Part shown: positions 1 through 8,914 of the stretch, piece by piece
How the letters are laid out: each line of letters opens with the position of its first letter
How positions within the stretch are numbered: position 1 is the stretch's first letter
Source of the DNA: Elusimicrobiota bacterium
GTDB lineage: Bacteria > Elusimicrobiota > Elusimicrobia > UBA1565 > UBA9628
Direction: 5' to 3'
NCBI GenBank assembly: GCA_016182905.1
Contig: JACPFR010000010.1
Span: forward strand, 62,001 to 126,000
Length of the DNA stretch: 64,000 nt
Notes under the pieces: generated by a model
The model's input: the letters and a program-made list of their open reading frames with translations, nothing else
What the model was told of the DNA's origin: nothing
Database searches by the model: none
Made by a program: the position numbers and the translations under genes

Positions 1-543
1 CGCGGAGGGCGCGGGCGGGACCGCGGCGGCCGGCCGCGGGGCGGCGGCGGCGAAGGCGAAGCGGGGGCGCGCGGACGGGGCGCCGGCGCTCACGGATCGC
101 TCCTCCGCGCTCCGCCCGCCGTCGTAGAAGCGGTCCTGGCCGGAGCGGTCGAGCGGGCGGGGAGCGGCGTCGAGGCGGGCGCGGATCGCGTCGGTGCGGC
201 CGCGGAAGTCGAGGGCGGAGGGCGGCGGGACGAGGCCGCGGACTCCGGCGCCGGCAGCGGCGTCCTCCCGGACGGCGAGGCGGCGGCCCCACGAGGCCGA
301 AAGGGTCTGGAGCAGGCGCTCCCGCTCGGCGGGGGCGAGGCCGGCCTTCCAGGAGCTCGCCGTCAGGACCAGCCCTTGGGCGTGGGCGTCGCGGACGGGG
401 TATTCCAGGAGCTTGGCGGCGGCGGCCTCGGTGCGGGCGACGGCCTCGGGGGACAGCGGGCCGGGGGAGACGGAGAGCCGGACGGCGGCGGAGCCCGGAG
501 CGGCGAGGAGCAGGAGCAGCAGCAGCGCTCGGTTCAGGGCCAT
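1..543 (-). CDS. Exported hypothetical protein, C-terminus beyond window
   Basis: A minus-strand frame is open from an ATG at 543 to base 1 (181 codons, no stop), so the gene continues past the left edge. It begins with a clear signal peptide: MALNR, then a run of leucines, then a small-residue cleavage region (AAPGSAA). The mature part is Ala/Arg/Pro-rich with no motif I recognise; the visible end is low-complexity Ala/Pro. A TACTCT -10-like box lies 5 bases upstream of the ATG. The plus-strand frames in this stretch are shadows. No function is assigned. Confidence 0.6.
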   Translation of the reverse strand, partial: MALNRALLLLLLLAAPGSAAVRLSVSPGPLSPEAVARTEAAAAKLLEYPVRDAHAQGLVLTASSWKAGLAPAERERLLQTLSASWGRRLAVREDAAAGAGVRGLVPPPSALDFRGRTDAIRARLDAAPRPLDRSGQDRFYDGGRSAEERSVSAGAPSARPRFAFAAAAPRPAAAVPPAPSA

Positions 544-656
544 GACAGAGTATGGGCCCGGCGGGCCCAGGGATGAAGGGGCCTAGGGCCCGGTCAAGTG
601 GGAGGTCCAAGGACCTATGATGGGCGTCATGCTCGATGAGCCCGCCGGAGGCATGC

Positions 657-662
657 TAGAAT
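657..662 (+). promoter_or_regulatory. Extended -10 promoter of the efflux operon
   Basis: TAGAAT preceded by TGC gives an extended -10 (TGn-TAGAAT) 19 bases before the ATG at 682. No good -35 is visible at 17 bases. A 14-base palindrome (AGGTCC-AA-GGACCT, 603-616) lies about 40 bases upstream and could be an operator. Confidence 0.4.
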
Positions 663-681
663 AAGCCGCCCGGCCCCCGAG

Positions 682-1974
682 ATGAACCTCCTCTCCGCCC
701 TGACCTATCTGGTGCTGCTCTCCTCCCCGGTCCTGGCCGACGGCTTCACCGTCTCCTCCTACACGGCGTCCGCGCTCGCGTCCTCCCCGGAGGTTCGCTC
801 GGCGGAGGACGCGTTCACCGCGGCGGACGCCGCGCTCAAGGGGCAGGCCGCCGCGATGTTCCTTCCCACGCTCGGCTTCTCCTACACCCAATACTCCTAC
901 GGCCACGACCTCCTGGGCGGCTCCCGCTACCGCCGCGGCGAGTTCGCGCCGCGCCTGGGGCAAGCCGTGACGACGGCGAACTGGAACCTGTTCAACGGCT
1001 TCGAGGACCTGCAGAAGACGCGCGCGGCGGCGATGACGCGGCGCGCGGCCCGCGCCGCCTGGAACGCGGCCCGCCAGGACCGGGCCTTCGCGGCGATCTC
1101 CGCCTTCTACGACCTGGACTCGAAGACCGAGCTGCTCGGCGTGGCCCAGCAGAACCTGCGCGACCAGAAGCGGCAGTACGAGCAGTCCCTCGACCTGTAC
1201 AAGAACGGCATGAAGAGCTTGGCCGACCTGCTCAAGAGCGAGACCGACATGCGCTCCTCCGAGTTGCGCCTCATCTCGGCCGGGGCCGAGCGCAAGAAGG
1301 CCTTGGTCGAGTTCAACGACCTGATCGACCGCGGCGCCCTCGACGAGGCGGCGCTCACGGTGAACCTCCAGGCGGGCGCCACCGACCTGCCGCTCGTCGA
1401 GGCCGACTTCTCCCGCGCCCTCGAGCTCCGCCCCGAGGTGGTCCAGGCCCGGGAGGAGTTCGACCGCGCCCGCGTCGCCGTCCAGCAGGCCGTCCAGGGA
1501 GCCTTGCCGAGCCTCAAGGCCGACGCGACCTGGACCCGGACGCGCTACGCCGCCGGCGGCGGGACGGCTTCGCCGAACCCGAACCATCAGGTGGGCCTCT
1601 CGCTGTCTTTGCCCGTCGGCTTCAACGGCTTCACCCAGGGCTGGGCGGTCTCCTCGGCGCGGGCTCAGCAGAGACGGGCCGAGGCGGCGCGCCGCTCCGC
1701 CGAGCGGACGGTCAAGTCCGAAGTGTACAATGCGTACATCAATCTGGAGAGGGTCTCGAGCTCCTACACGGTCGCGCTCCTTAAGGAGGAGATCGCGGCG
1801 AGGTCCCTCGAGCTGGTGGGACGGCAGTATCAGCAGGGCGCGGCGGACGCGATCCGCATGAACCAGGCGCAGAACGACTACCTCAACGCCCGCGTCGAGC
1901 GCGCCCTGGCCCTGCACGACATTTTCATCGACCGCGCCCGCTACAAGCGCGCGGTGGGAGAGCCATTATGGTGA
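682..1974 (+). CDS. TolC-family outer membrane efflux protein
   Basis: 430 residues, normal for TolC/OEP proteins. An N-terminal signal peptide (MNLLSALTYLVLLSSPVLA) is followed by two copies of the OEP pattern: long amphipathic helices with spaced Ala and Leu, separated by short beta-forming stretches near residues 80-100 and 280-320. The role is the outer-membrane exit duct of a tripartite pump. The stop overlaps the start of the membrane fusion protein (ATG 1968), and the ATPase and permeases follow, so all five genes form one operon. The substrate cannot be told from sequence. Confidence 0.85.
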   Translation: MNLLSALTYLVLLSSPVLADGFTVSSYTASALASSPEVRSAEDAFTAADAALKGQAAAMFLPTLGFSYTQYSYGHDLLGGSRYRRGEFAPRLGQAVTTANWNLFNGFEDLQKTRAAAMTRRAARAAWNAARQDRAFAAISAFYDLDSKTELLGVAQQNLRDQKRQYEQSLDLYKNGMKSLADLLKSETDMRSSELRLISAGAERKKALVEFNDLIDRGALDEAALTVNLQAGATDLPLVEADFSRALELRPEVVQAREEFDRARVAVQQAVQGALPSLKADATWTRTRYAAGGGTASPNPNHQVGLSLSLPVGFNGFTQGWAVSSARAQQRRAEAARRSAERTVKSEVYNAYINLERVSSSYTVALLKEEIAARSLELVGRQYQQGAADAIRMNQAQNDYLNARVERALALHDIFIDRARYKRAVGEPLW

Positions 1975-2897
1975 AGCTGAGATCGTCGAAGACGGCCGTC
2001 GTCGTCCTCGTCGTCGCCGTCCTGCTCTGCGCCGCCGGCTGGAAGAAGTATAAAGGAGGCGCCGCCGAAGGCAGCGGCGCGGCGGTCGTTACCGTCGCGC
2101 GCGGGGACATCGAGCTCCACTTCATGGACTCCGGCGAGCTGACGCCGAAGACCTTCGTCGACGTGGCCTCGAAGGTGTCGGGCCGCGTCATCGAGCTCTT
2201 CGTCGACGAGGGGACGCGCGTGCGCAAGGGGGAGAAGCTGGCCGTCATCCAGCCCGGCCGCACCGAGGCCGAGGCCTACGTGCCCACGACCTTGACCGCG
2301 CCCATCGACGGCGTCGTCATGCGCTACCAGGACCGGGGCTCGAACAACTCCCAGGAAGGCCGTCTCTCCAAGCTCGGGGAGTACGTCACGGGGCTGATGG
2401 AGTCGCAGACGCCGACCTACCTGATGACCGTGGCGGACCTCTCCCGCCTCGTGGTGAAGATGAAGATCTCCGAGATGGATATTTTAAAGCTCAAGGAAGG
2501 CATGGACGTGAAGGTCACCGTCGACGCCCTGCCCGGCCAGGACTTCCCGTCCAAGGTGACCTTGGTCTCGCCCCAGGCGGAGAAGGACAACAACAACCTC
2601 AAGAACTTCAAAGTCGAGGTGACCTTGCTCAAGAGCGACGCGCGCCTGAAGCCCGGCATGACCGCCCGCGTCGACGGCCTGCTCGACTCGCGCAAGAAGG
2701 TCCTCAAGCTGGCCCTGTCCGGCGTCTTCGAGGAAGGGGGCAAGGAGTTCGCGTATGTCGTCGCCGGCGAGGAGAAGCCGAAGAAGACCCCGCTCAAGCT
2801 CGGCCTGCGCTCGGAGATGGACGTCGAGGTCCTCGAGGGCGTCAAGGAAGGCGACAAGCTCCTCACCGAGAAGCCGGACGACAAGCCCAAGTCGTGA
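1968..2897 (+). CDS. Periplasmic adaptor (membrane fusion protein, MacA/HlyD type)
   Basis: 309 residues. One N-terminal membrane anchor (about residues 8-24) is followed by a lipoyl-like half motif (VSGRVIELFVDEGTRVRKGEKL) and its partner (LTAPIDGVVM), then a beta-barrel and a membrane-proximal domain. The long alpha-hairpin of MacA is very short here. The protein links the inner-membrane transporter to the TolC-like duct. It overlaps the upstream gene by 7 bases and the ATPase by GTGA. The family is clear; the substrate is unknown. Confidence 0.85.
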   Translation: MVKLRSSKTAVVVLVVAVLLCAAGWKKYKGGAAEGSGAAVVTVARGDIELHFMDSGELTPKTFVDVASKVSGRVIELFVDEGTRVRKGEKLAVIQPGRTEAEAYVPTTLTAPIDGVVMRYQDRGSNNSQEGRLSKLGEYVTGLMESQTPTYLMTVADLSRLVVKMKISEMDILKLKEGMDVKVTVDALPGQDFPSKVTLVSPQAEKDNNNLKNFKVEVTLLKSDARLKPGMTARVDGLLDSRKKVLKLALSGVFEEGGKEFAYVVAGEEKPKKTPLKLGLRSEMDVEVLEGVKEGDKLLTEKPDDKPKS

Positions 2898-3550
2898 ACG
2901 CGATACACGTCGACGGTCTGACCCGGACTTATCAGGGGGGCTATCAGGCTCTCAAAGGGGTATCGTTCGCTATCGCGAACGCCGAATTCGTCGCGATCAT
3001 GGGTCCCTCGGGGTGCGGCAAGTCCACCCTCCTCAACATACTCGGCCTCCTCGACCGCCCCACCGGCGGCAAATACCTCCTCGAGGGCGCCGAGACCGCG
3101 CGCCTGACCGACGCCGAGATCACCGGCCTGCGACGCGCGCGCATCGGCTTCGTCTTCCAGGCCTTCAACCTCCTGCCGCGCCTCTCCGCGCTCGAGAACG
3201 TCGCCTTGCCCATGGCCTACGCGGGGACGGGCGTCGACGAGCGCCGCGCGCGCGCCCGCGAGCTGCTGACGCGCGTCGGCCTCGGCCGCAAGGCGGAGAA
3301 CACGCCGCTGCAGCTCTCCGGCGGCGAGCGCCAGCGCGTCGGCATCGCGCGGGCGCTCGCCAACAAGCCGGCGCTGCTGCTCGCCGACGAGCCCACGGGC
3401 AACCTCGACTCGAAGTCCTCCGTCGAGATCCTGGCCCTCTTCAAGGAGCTCAACGCCGAGGGCATGACCGTCGTCCTCGTCACCCACGACCCCGCCATCG
3501 GCGCGGCGGCGGGGCGCGTCATCCGCATCAAGGACGGCGCGCTCGCGTGA
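2894..3550 (+). CDS. ABC transporter ATPase, MacB/LolD type
   Basis: 218 residues, the usual size for a stand-alone MacB/LolD ATPase. Walker A GPSGCGKST is at 37-45, the Q-loop glutamine at about 89, the signature LSGGERQR at 141-148, Walker B LLLADE at 161-166, and the H-loop histidine in LVTHDP. The GTG start overlaps the previous stop (GTGA), and the stop overlaps the next start the same way. It powers the two permeases encoded downstream. Confidence 0.9.
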   Translation: MNAIHVDGLTRTYQGGYQALKGVSFAIANAEFVAIMGPSGCGKSTLLNILGLLDRPTGGKYLLEGAETARLTDAEITGLRRARIGFVFQAFNLLPRLSALENVALPMAYAGTGVDERRARARELLTRVGLGRKAENTPLQLSGGERQRVGIARALANKPALLLADEPTGNLDSKSSVEILALFKELNAEGMTVVLVTHDPAIGAAAGRVIRIKDGALA

Positions 3551-4818
3551 ACGCGGGCGAGGCCCTGCGCGCCGGCGCCCGCGAGATCTACGCCAACAAG
3601 TTCCGCTCCACGCTGTCGTTCGCGGCCGTCTCCGTCGGCGTCGCCTCCCTGCTTTACACGATGGCGCAGACGCAGGGGATGAAAGAGGCTCTCGAGAGGA
3701 ACCTGGAGCTGATGGGCCCGGGCCGCCTGACGATCGAGAAGAAGCGCAACTACGTCTCGAAAGGACTTTCCCAGGGGCTGACCTACGGGGACGCCCTGGC
3801 CCTGCGGCGCGAGCTCCCCGACCTGTACATGGTCGAGCCCGAGTCCACCAACTGGGCCAAGCTCGTCCACGGCCGCTCCTCGGTCGACGGGGTCAAGATC
3901 ACCGGCGGCACCTCCGATTTCGCGCGGCGCGACTGGGTGTACCGCCTGCGCGGGCGCTTCCTCAACGAGTGGGACGTCGAGCACCGCTCCCGCGTCGCGG
4001 TGATGATCGAGCCCGCGGTCTGGATCAAGAAGCCCTTCTGGGCGAGGTTCTGGATGGACGACAACGAGTACGACGCCTTCGCCAAGCGCCGCGACCTGCT
4101 GGGCGCCCAGGTGCGCCTGGAGAACTCCGTGTTCACCGTCGTCGGCGTGCTGACCCAGCCGCCGCGCGACAAGGACCCCCGCTGGGACAGCTGGAACACG
4201 CCCAACATCCTCGTGCCCATCACCGCCTACCAGCAGCATCTCGCCCAGGACTCGAACAACCCCGACGCCGTCGACGAGATCCGCATCGACACGGGCAGCG
4301 AGCGCACCTTGGCCTCGCGCCGCAGGCAGGTCGAGGCCATCCTCAAGCGCCGCCATCGCGGCGAGGAGGACTTCGAGGTCAAGGACGACCGCGAGGAGAT
4401 CGAGACCAAGATGGAGGAGATGCGCAAGTACGTGAAGGCCGGCCTCGCCCTCGGAGTCGTGGCTCTGCTCGCGGGCGGCATCGGCATCATGAACGTGACC
4501 TTGGCGACCATCTTCGCCCGCGTGCGGGAGATCGGCGTGCGCCGCGCCATCGGCGCCTCCCGCGCCGACATCCTCGCCCAGTTCCTCTTCGAGGCGGCCA
4601 TGCTCGGCGCCGCGGGCGGCGCGGCGGGCGTCGGACTCGGCCTCGGGGGCGTGAGGTGGCTCTCCGGGCTCGGCGGCTCCCGCGACATCGCGCAGATCAC
4701 CTGGCTCCAATGCCTGGCGGGCATCGCGCTCGCCGCGCTCGTGAGCGCCGCCTTCGCCTTCATCCCCGCCTACCGGGCCTCGCGGCTCGATCCCGTCGAG
4801 GCGCTCAAGGCCGAATGA
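3547..4818 (+). CDS. MacB-type ABC permease (FtsX-like), copy 1
   Basis: 423 residues, starting at a GTG that overlaps the ATPase stop. Topology is typical of MacB permeases: an N-terminal membrane helix (about 20-40), a large periplasmic domain, then three C-terminal helices carrying the FtsX signature (GGIGIMNVTLATIFARVREIG, then RRAIGASRADIL). It ends SRLDPVEALKAE, the common family ending. It is clearly paralogous to the next gene over its whole length (shared KRNYVSKGLS/KNNYKSKGLS and RHRGEEDFEVKD blocks). The two probably form a heterodimer. Confidence 0.88.
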   Translation: MNAGEALRAGAREIYANKFRSTLSFAAVSVGVASLLYTMAQTQGMKEALERNLELMGPGRLTIEKKRNYVSKGLSQGLTYGDALALRRELPDLYMVEPESTNWAKLVHGRSSVDGVKITGGTSDFARRDWVYRLRGRFLNEWDVEHRSRVAVMIEPAVWIKKPFWARFWMDDNEYDAFAKRRDLLGAQVRLENSVFTVVGVLTQPPRDKDPRWDSWNTPNILVPITAYQQHLAQDSNNPDAVDEIRIDTGSERTLASRRRQVEAILKRRHRGEEDFEVKDDREEIETKMEEMRKYVKAGLALGVVALLAGGIGIMNVTLATIFARVREIGVRRAIGASRADILAQFLFEAAMLGAAGGAAGVGLGLGGVRWLSGLGGSRDIAQITWLQCLAGIALAALVSAAFAFIPAYRASRLDPVEALKAE

Positions 4819-6092
4819 AGCTCTCCGAACTTGGACGCTCGGCGCTCGTCGAGATCCGCGCCCACAAGACGCGCTCCGCGATGACGAGCCTGTCCTTGGC
4901 CATCGGCATCGCCGCGATGCTGTTCACCTTCTCTCAGACCGCGGGCATGATGAAGCGCTACAACGACGCCCTGCGCCTCGCCGGCCCCGGCCGCATCGAG
5001 GTCTCCCAGAAGAACAACTATAAGTCGAAGGGGCTCTCCCCTGGGCTCACCTACGGCGACGCCCTCGAGATCCGCCGGCAGTACCCCGAGCTGTTCATGG
5101 TCTCGCCGATGATCTCCAGCTGGGGCACGCGCATGCGCCTCGACGACTTCAAGAACGACGGCATCCGCGCCCGCGGAGTCACCGCCGAATGGGCCAAGCG
5201 CGACTGGGTGTACGCCGTGCGGGGCCGCCTCATCAACGAGCGCGACGTCGCCGAGGCGGCGCGCGTGTGCGTCCTCATCCAGGCCGGCGGCTGGATCAAG
5301 AAGCCCTACTGGGCCAAGTACTGGCCCGAGCAGGCCCTGACCAAGCACATCTCCCGCCGCGACCCTCTCGGCCGCCGCGTCCTGCTCGGCGAGCACCTCT
5401 TCACCGTCGTGGGCGTCCTCAAGGAGCCGCCCCGAGACAAGGACCCGCGCTGGTTCGGCCGCTCCTGGGGCGGGCAGGGCGTCGCCCTCGTCCCGGCCAC
5501 CGCCTACCAGCGCTTCCTCGTCCCGCGCTACCAGCGCAACCCCGAGGTCATCGAGTCCATCAGCGTGGACACCGGCGACGCGGCGACGGCGTCGGCCTAC
5601 CTGCGCCGCATCAAGGTCCTGCTCAAGGCCCGCCACCGCGGCGAGGAGGACTTCGAGGTCAAGGACTACCGCGAGATCATGCAGAGCGCCCTGAGCCAGA
5701 TGCGGGAGTTCGTCGTCTCCATCATGATCATCGGCATCGTGGCCATCCTCGCCTCGGGCATCGGCATCATGAACGTGACGCTCGCCACCATCTTCTCGCG
5801 CGTGCGCGAGATCGGCATACGCCGCGCGCTGGGCGCGACGCGCGCCGACATCGTCTGGCAGTTCGTCTCCGAGGCGATGATGCTGGGCGTCATCGGCGGC
5901 GTCGGCGGCACGGGCCTGGGCATCCTCGGCATCTGGTATCTCGCGCCGAAGGAGGACCGCATGCTCGAGATCAGCCTGGTCCACGTCGCCGGGGCGCTTC
6001 TCATCGCGCTCGGCACCGGCTTCCTGTTCGCCTTATATCCCGCCTGGAAGGCCTCGCGCTTCGACCCCGTCGAGGCGCTGCACTACGAGTAG
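4815..6092 (+). CDS. MacB-type ABC permease (FtsX-like), copy 2
   Basis: 425 residues, starting at an ATG overlapping the previous stop (ATGA). It has the same architecture as copy 1: N-terminal helix, periplasmic domain, three C-terminal helices with GIGIMNVTLATIF and RRALGATRADIV, and the ending SRFDPVEALHYE. Conservation with copy 1 runs end to end, so the pair arose by tandem duplication. It is the last gene of the operon and is followed by a hairpin terminator at 6111-6135. Confidence 0.88.
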   Translation: MKLSELGRSALVEIRAHKTRSAMTSLSLAIGIAAMLFTFSQTAGMMKRYNDALRLAGPGRIEVSQKNNYKSKGLSPGLTYGDALEIRRQYPELFMVSPMISSWGTRMRLDDFKNDGIRARGVTAEWAKRDWVYAVRGRLINERDVAEAARVCVLIQAGGWIKKPYWAKYWPEQALTKHISRRDPLGRRVLLGEHLFTVVGVLKEPPRDKDPRWFGRSWGGQGVALVPATAYQRFLVPRYQRNPEVIESISVDTGDAATASAYLRRIKVLLKARHRGEEDFEVKDYREIMQSALSQMREFVVSIMIIGIVAILASGIGIMNVTLATIFSRVREIGIRRALGATRADIVWQFVSEAMMLGVIGGVGGTGLGILGIWYLAPKEDRMLEISLVHVAGALLIALGTGFLFALYPAWKASRFDPVEALHYE

Positions 6093-6110
6093 CGATACGC
6101 TCGCCGCGAC

Positions 6111-6135
6111 AAAACTGTTGTCAACAACAGTTTTT
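6111..6135. terminator. Bidirectional intrinsic terminator
   Basis: A perfect 10-bp stem (AAAACTGTTG / CAACAGTTTT) with a TCAA loop is followed by a T-run on the plus strand and, by symmetry, on the minus strand. It lies between convergent genes ending at 6092 (+) and 6171 (-). It is AT-rich against a very GC-rich background, so it stands out. Confidence 0.75.
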
Positions 6136-6170
6136 CCGGATTTGCCTGTGGATAGGGTGTATGACTCGGC

Positions 6171-7127
6171 TCAACGGCGCGCTTTCAAGATCAGTTCCTT
6201 CTCTTTCGCGGGCGTCAGCGGCAATGGAAGGTCCACTCCCGCGAGCCAGTCGCGCGTGTCCTTGACGGTGACCGCGAGGCCGCTCAATCTCAATCCCGCC
6301 GCGAGCGCCTTGGCGTTATCGACGTCCATCAAGCCCGCGTAGGCGCCGTGCTCGGGGCGATACAGGGGCAGCTCGGCTGAGTCCACGTCCTCGAGGATGT
6401 CCTTGGGCACCCAAACGGGGTCCTTCGGGGCCAGGATAGCCATGAACTCCGCCCAGGTGACGCGGTGCCCCGCCATGTTGAACGTCCCCGTGATGCCTTC
6501 CTCGAGCGTTTTGCGCGCGAAACGCGCCAGGTCGCGGCCGTCGATGACCTGGACGTGGTCGGTCCCGTCGCCGGGGGCAAGCATCGTCCCGCCCAAGGAC
6601 GCGCGCTTCACCCAATAAGTGAAGCGCCCGCTGGGGTCATGCGGCCCCGCGACGATCTGCGGTCTCAGGATGGTTGCCTTCGCCTCGTAGATGTCCCGGA
6701 CGATGTTCTCGCAGGTCACCTTGAGGGGGCCGTAGGTGTCGCCGTCGATGACCGTCACGTCCTCGGCGGCGGGGGGCATCGTGGGGTTCTCTTCGGTCAC
6801 CGGCCGCTGTTTCGCGTCGCCGTACACGCTCCCCGTGCTGATGAATACATAACGGCTGACTATGCCCCTGAGAGCCTCGGCGCTGGGGCGCACCTGCCGC
6901 GGTATGTAACCGCTCACGTCCACGCAGGCGTCCCAGGAGCGGCCCTTCAGGGCCGTGAGGCCGGCCGCCCCTTCGTCCCGGTCGCCGCGCAGGCGCTCGA
7001 CCCGCGGGGGGAGGTCGTCGGGCGTCTTGCCGCGCGTCAGGACGCCGACGGAGTGCCCGCCCGCGAGCAGGGCTTCGACGATGTGCCGCCCGACGAACTT
7101 CGTGCCGCCGAGTATGAGGACCTTCAT
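6171..7127 (-). CDS. NAD(P)-dependent epimerase/dehydratase (extended SDR)
   Basis: 318 residues. The N-terminal Rossmann motif GGTKFVG is at 8-14. A Ser/Thr-rich strand (FISTGSVYG) and a YGPLK motif supply the Ser-Tyr-Lys active site of extended SDRs. Similar proteins are annotated as nucleoside-diphosphate-sugar epimerases or CSP41-like. It is the last gene of a minus-strand group with the Sel1 protein and an RfbC-type epimerase, starting 8 bases after the preceding stop. This suggests, but does not prove, a role in sugar-nucleotide metabolism. Confidence 0.75.
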   Translation of the reverse strand: MKVLILGGTKFVGRHIVEALLAGGHSVGVLTRGKTPDDLPPRVERLRGDRDEGAAGLTALKGRSWDACVDVSGYIPRQVRPSAEALRGIVSRYVFISTGSVYGDAKQRPVTEENPTMPPAAEDVTVIDGDTYGPLKVTCENIVRDIYEAKATILRPQIVAGPHDPSGRFTYWVKRASLGGTMLAPGDGTDHVQVIDGRDLARFARKTLEEGITGTFNMAGHRVTWAEFMAILAPKDPVWVPKDILEDVDSAELPLYRPEHGAYAGLMDVDNAKALAAGLRLSGLAVTVKDTRDWLAGVDLPLPLTPAKEKELILKARR

Positions 7128-7135
7128 GCCGGCGG

Positions 7136-8914
7136 TCAGAGACCTCTGGGCGGCCGGGCTTTCCGTTCCAAGGCCCCGGCGCGCAGCCTTGCGGACGCGA
7201 TCTGCTCCGCGGTCAATTCCCGCTCCATTCGCGACATCATGTCTCCGACGAAGCGGATCCCCGGCTTATTCGCGAGCAGGCACCATGCGTACGCCTCGAT
7301 CAAGTCCTTGCGTACTCCCTTCCCGTCCGAATAGGCCGCGCAAAGGTTCGCCCGCGCTTCATCATCCCCGAGTCCGGCGGCCTTTCGAAACCATCCGATG
7401 GCTTTGACGTAATCCTGCGTTACGCCGTCCTCGGGGCTGCCCTTATAATGCATGCCGCCCAGGATCGTCTGCGCCAGCGTATCGTCGTGAGCGGCGGCAT
7501 GTCTCAACCACTGCATCGCTTTGGGAGCGTCGCGGGGAATCGCCTTCCCTTCCCGGTAGTGGCCCCAAAGATAGACCGCGGCTCGGGTATTCCCTCGTTC
7601 AGCGGCGGTCTCGAAGTGCCGGATCGCCGTCCCAATGTCTTTCTTCACGCCGCGTCCGGTTTGGTAGCACCTTCCCAGTTCGAGCAGGGCCTCGGCGTTC
7701 CCCTTTTTCGCCTCCGATTCGAATAGGATAACGGCCGTTTTGAGATCGCCGGAGCTCAAAGCCGCTTTCCCATCCTCGAGCGGCGCGCTCCATGCCATGC
7801 CGCAAAGAAAGAGCTGGCCTGCGGCCATCAACGCCCGGAGCGCGGAAGCGCCGCGGTCCTTGGCGACCTTGTTCGCCCACTGGGCTTCGAAGCGTTCCTG
7901 CGGGATGTCCATCGCCGCCTTGAGCGGTCCCGACTCCAGCATGCGCTGGTCCTTCGCGGGGAGGAGCTTGCCGAGCGCGCGCCGGCCGCCCGGGAACACC
8001 TCGAGTATGCCGGAGAGAGCGCGGGCGTAGCCCGCGGGCGCGTGCATGCGGACCCAGCCGTCGGTCAGCGCGCGCACGGCCTCGGCGACCTCCTCGGGCG
8101 TCAGCGCGGGATGGCGGCCGACGCGGCGGCCCCAGTCGTCGAAGAAAGGTCCGACGGGGAGGAGGAGGTCTGCGGACTTGCGCAGGCCTTTCGCGGAGCG
8201 CAGCGGGTAGTGGCGGTGGTTGTCGGCGCCCATGTGCTTCTGGTGGAGGAGCCCCGCGCGTCCGAGGCGGCCGCCGAACAGGGGCGAGCCGGGCTTGGCG
8301 GCGTCGTAGAGGGCGCGGCGCAGGGGGTCGCCGGGGGCGAGCTCCCATTGGTCGGCGACGCGGTCGAGGTCCCCGAAGTTGTGGGCGATCAGGGCCGAGG
8401 ACTTGAGGAGCTCGAGCGGGCCGCCGCTCGCGGCGTAGGCGCGGTCTTCCCGGTCGGCCTCGGTCCGCATCGCGTCGAGGACGATGGTCGAGAGGGCGGG
8501 ACGGGCCTCCAGGCAAGCGGCGTAGGCGCCGACCGCGACGGAGAACCAGGTCCCCTCGTGCGTGGAGAGCCTCCGCGCGCCCTCGCCGGTGATCTTGGCC
8601 GTGACCGGGGCGTAGTCCCAGGACAGCGACTCGAGCACGAGCTTCGCCTGCTCCTCGACGAGGCCGGGCTGGACGTCCTGCCAGTGCTTCCAGCGGATGC
8701 CGTTGTCCACGTCGGTCGGCACGAAGCTGCCCGCCGTCGCCCAGTGCGCGCACAGGCACAGCTCGTAGTATTCCAGCGCGTTGAGCTCCAGCCCGTCGTA
8801 GGCGCGCAGCACGCGCAGGTAGCGGCGGGCGGGCCCCTCGGGCTGCGGACCTTCGAACAGGAAAGGCGCCGCCATGCGGACCTGCTCGATGAGGAGGGAC
8901 GGGAGGATGGCCAC
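7136..8914 (-). CDS. Unknown N-terminal domain fused to Sel1-repeat protein
   Basis: 592 residues with two unlike parts. Residues 1 to about 350 match no family I recognise; they are rich in Trp, His and Tyr (LCLCAHWATAGSF, HMGADNHRHYPLRS). At about 365-380 comes a hydrophobic stretch ending AWSAP that looks like a signal peptide. It is followed by several Sel1 repeats of about 36 residues (ALLELGRCYQTGRGVKKD, AVYLWGHYREGKAIPRD, AQTILGGMHYKGSPEDG, ARANLCAAYSDGKGVRKD). The Sel1 half uses less GC-biased codons than its surroundings. The start is a GTG sharing one base with the RfbC stop. It may be two genes joined by loss of a stop. Confidence 0.7.
   Translation of the reverse strand: MAILPSLLIEQVRMAAPFLFEGPQPEGPARRYLRVLRAYDGLELNALEYYELCLCAHWATAGSFVPTDVDNGIRWKHWQDVQPGLVEEQAKLVLESLSWDYAPVTAKITGEGARRLSTHEGTWFSVAVGAYAACLEARPALSTIVLDAMRTEADREDRAYAASGGPLELLKSSALIAHNFGDLDRVADQWELAPGDPLRRALYDAAKPGSPLFGGRLGRAGLLHQKHMGADNHRHYPLRSAKGLRKSADLLLPVGPFFDDWGRRVGRHPALTPEEVAEAVRALTDGWVRMHAPAGYARALSGILEVFPGGRRALGKLLPAKDQRMLESGPLKAAMDIPQERFEAQWANKVAKDRGASALRALMAAGQLFLCGMAWSAPLEDGKAALSSGDLKTAVILFESEAKKGNAEALLELGRCYQTGRGVKKDIGTAIRHFETAAERGNTRAAVYLWGHYREGKAIPRDAPKAMQWLRHAAAHDDTLAQTILGGMHYKGSPEDGVTQDYVKAIGWFRKAAGLGDDEARANLCAAYSDGKGVRKDLIEAYAWCLLANKPGIRFVGDMMSRMERELTAEQIASARLRAGALERKARPPRGL

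Noticed and set aside
194-586. Plus-strand frames at the left edge
   Set aside because: They are antisense to a minus-strand frame that has a signal peptide and good codon bias and runs off the edge.
603-616. AGGTCC-AA-GGACCT palindrome as an operator of the efflux operon
   Set aside because: Only 6-bp arms, no regulator gene nearby and no second copy noticed; kept only as a note on the promoter entry.
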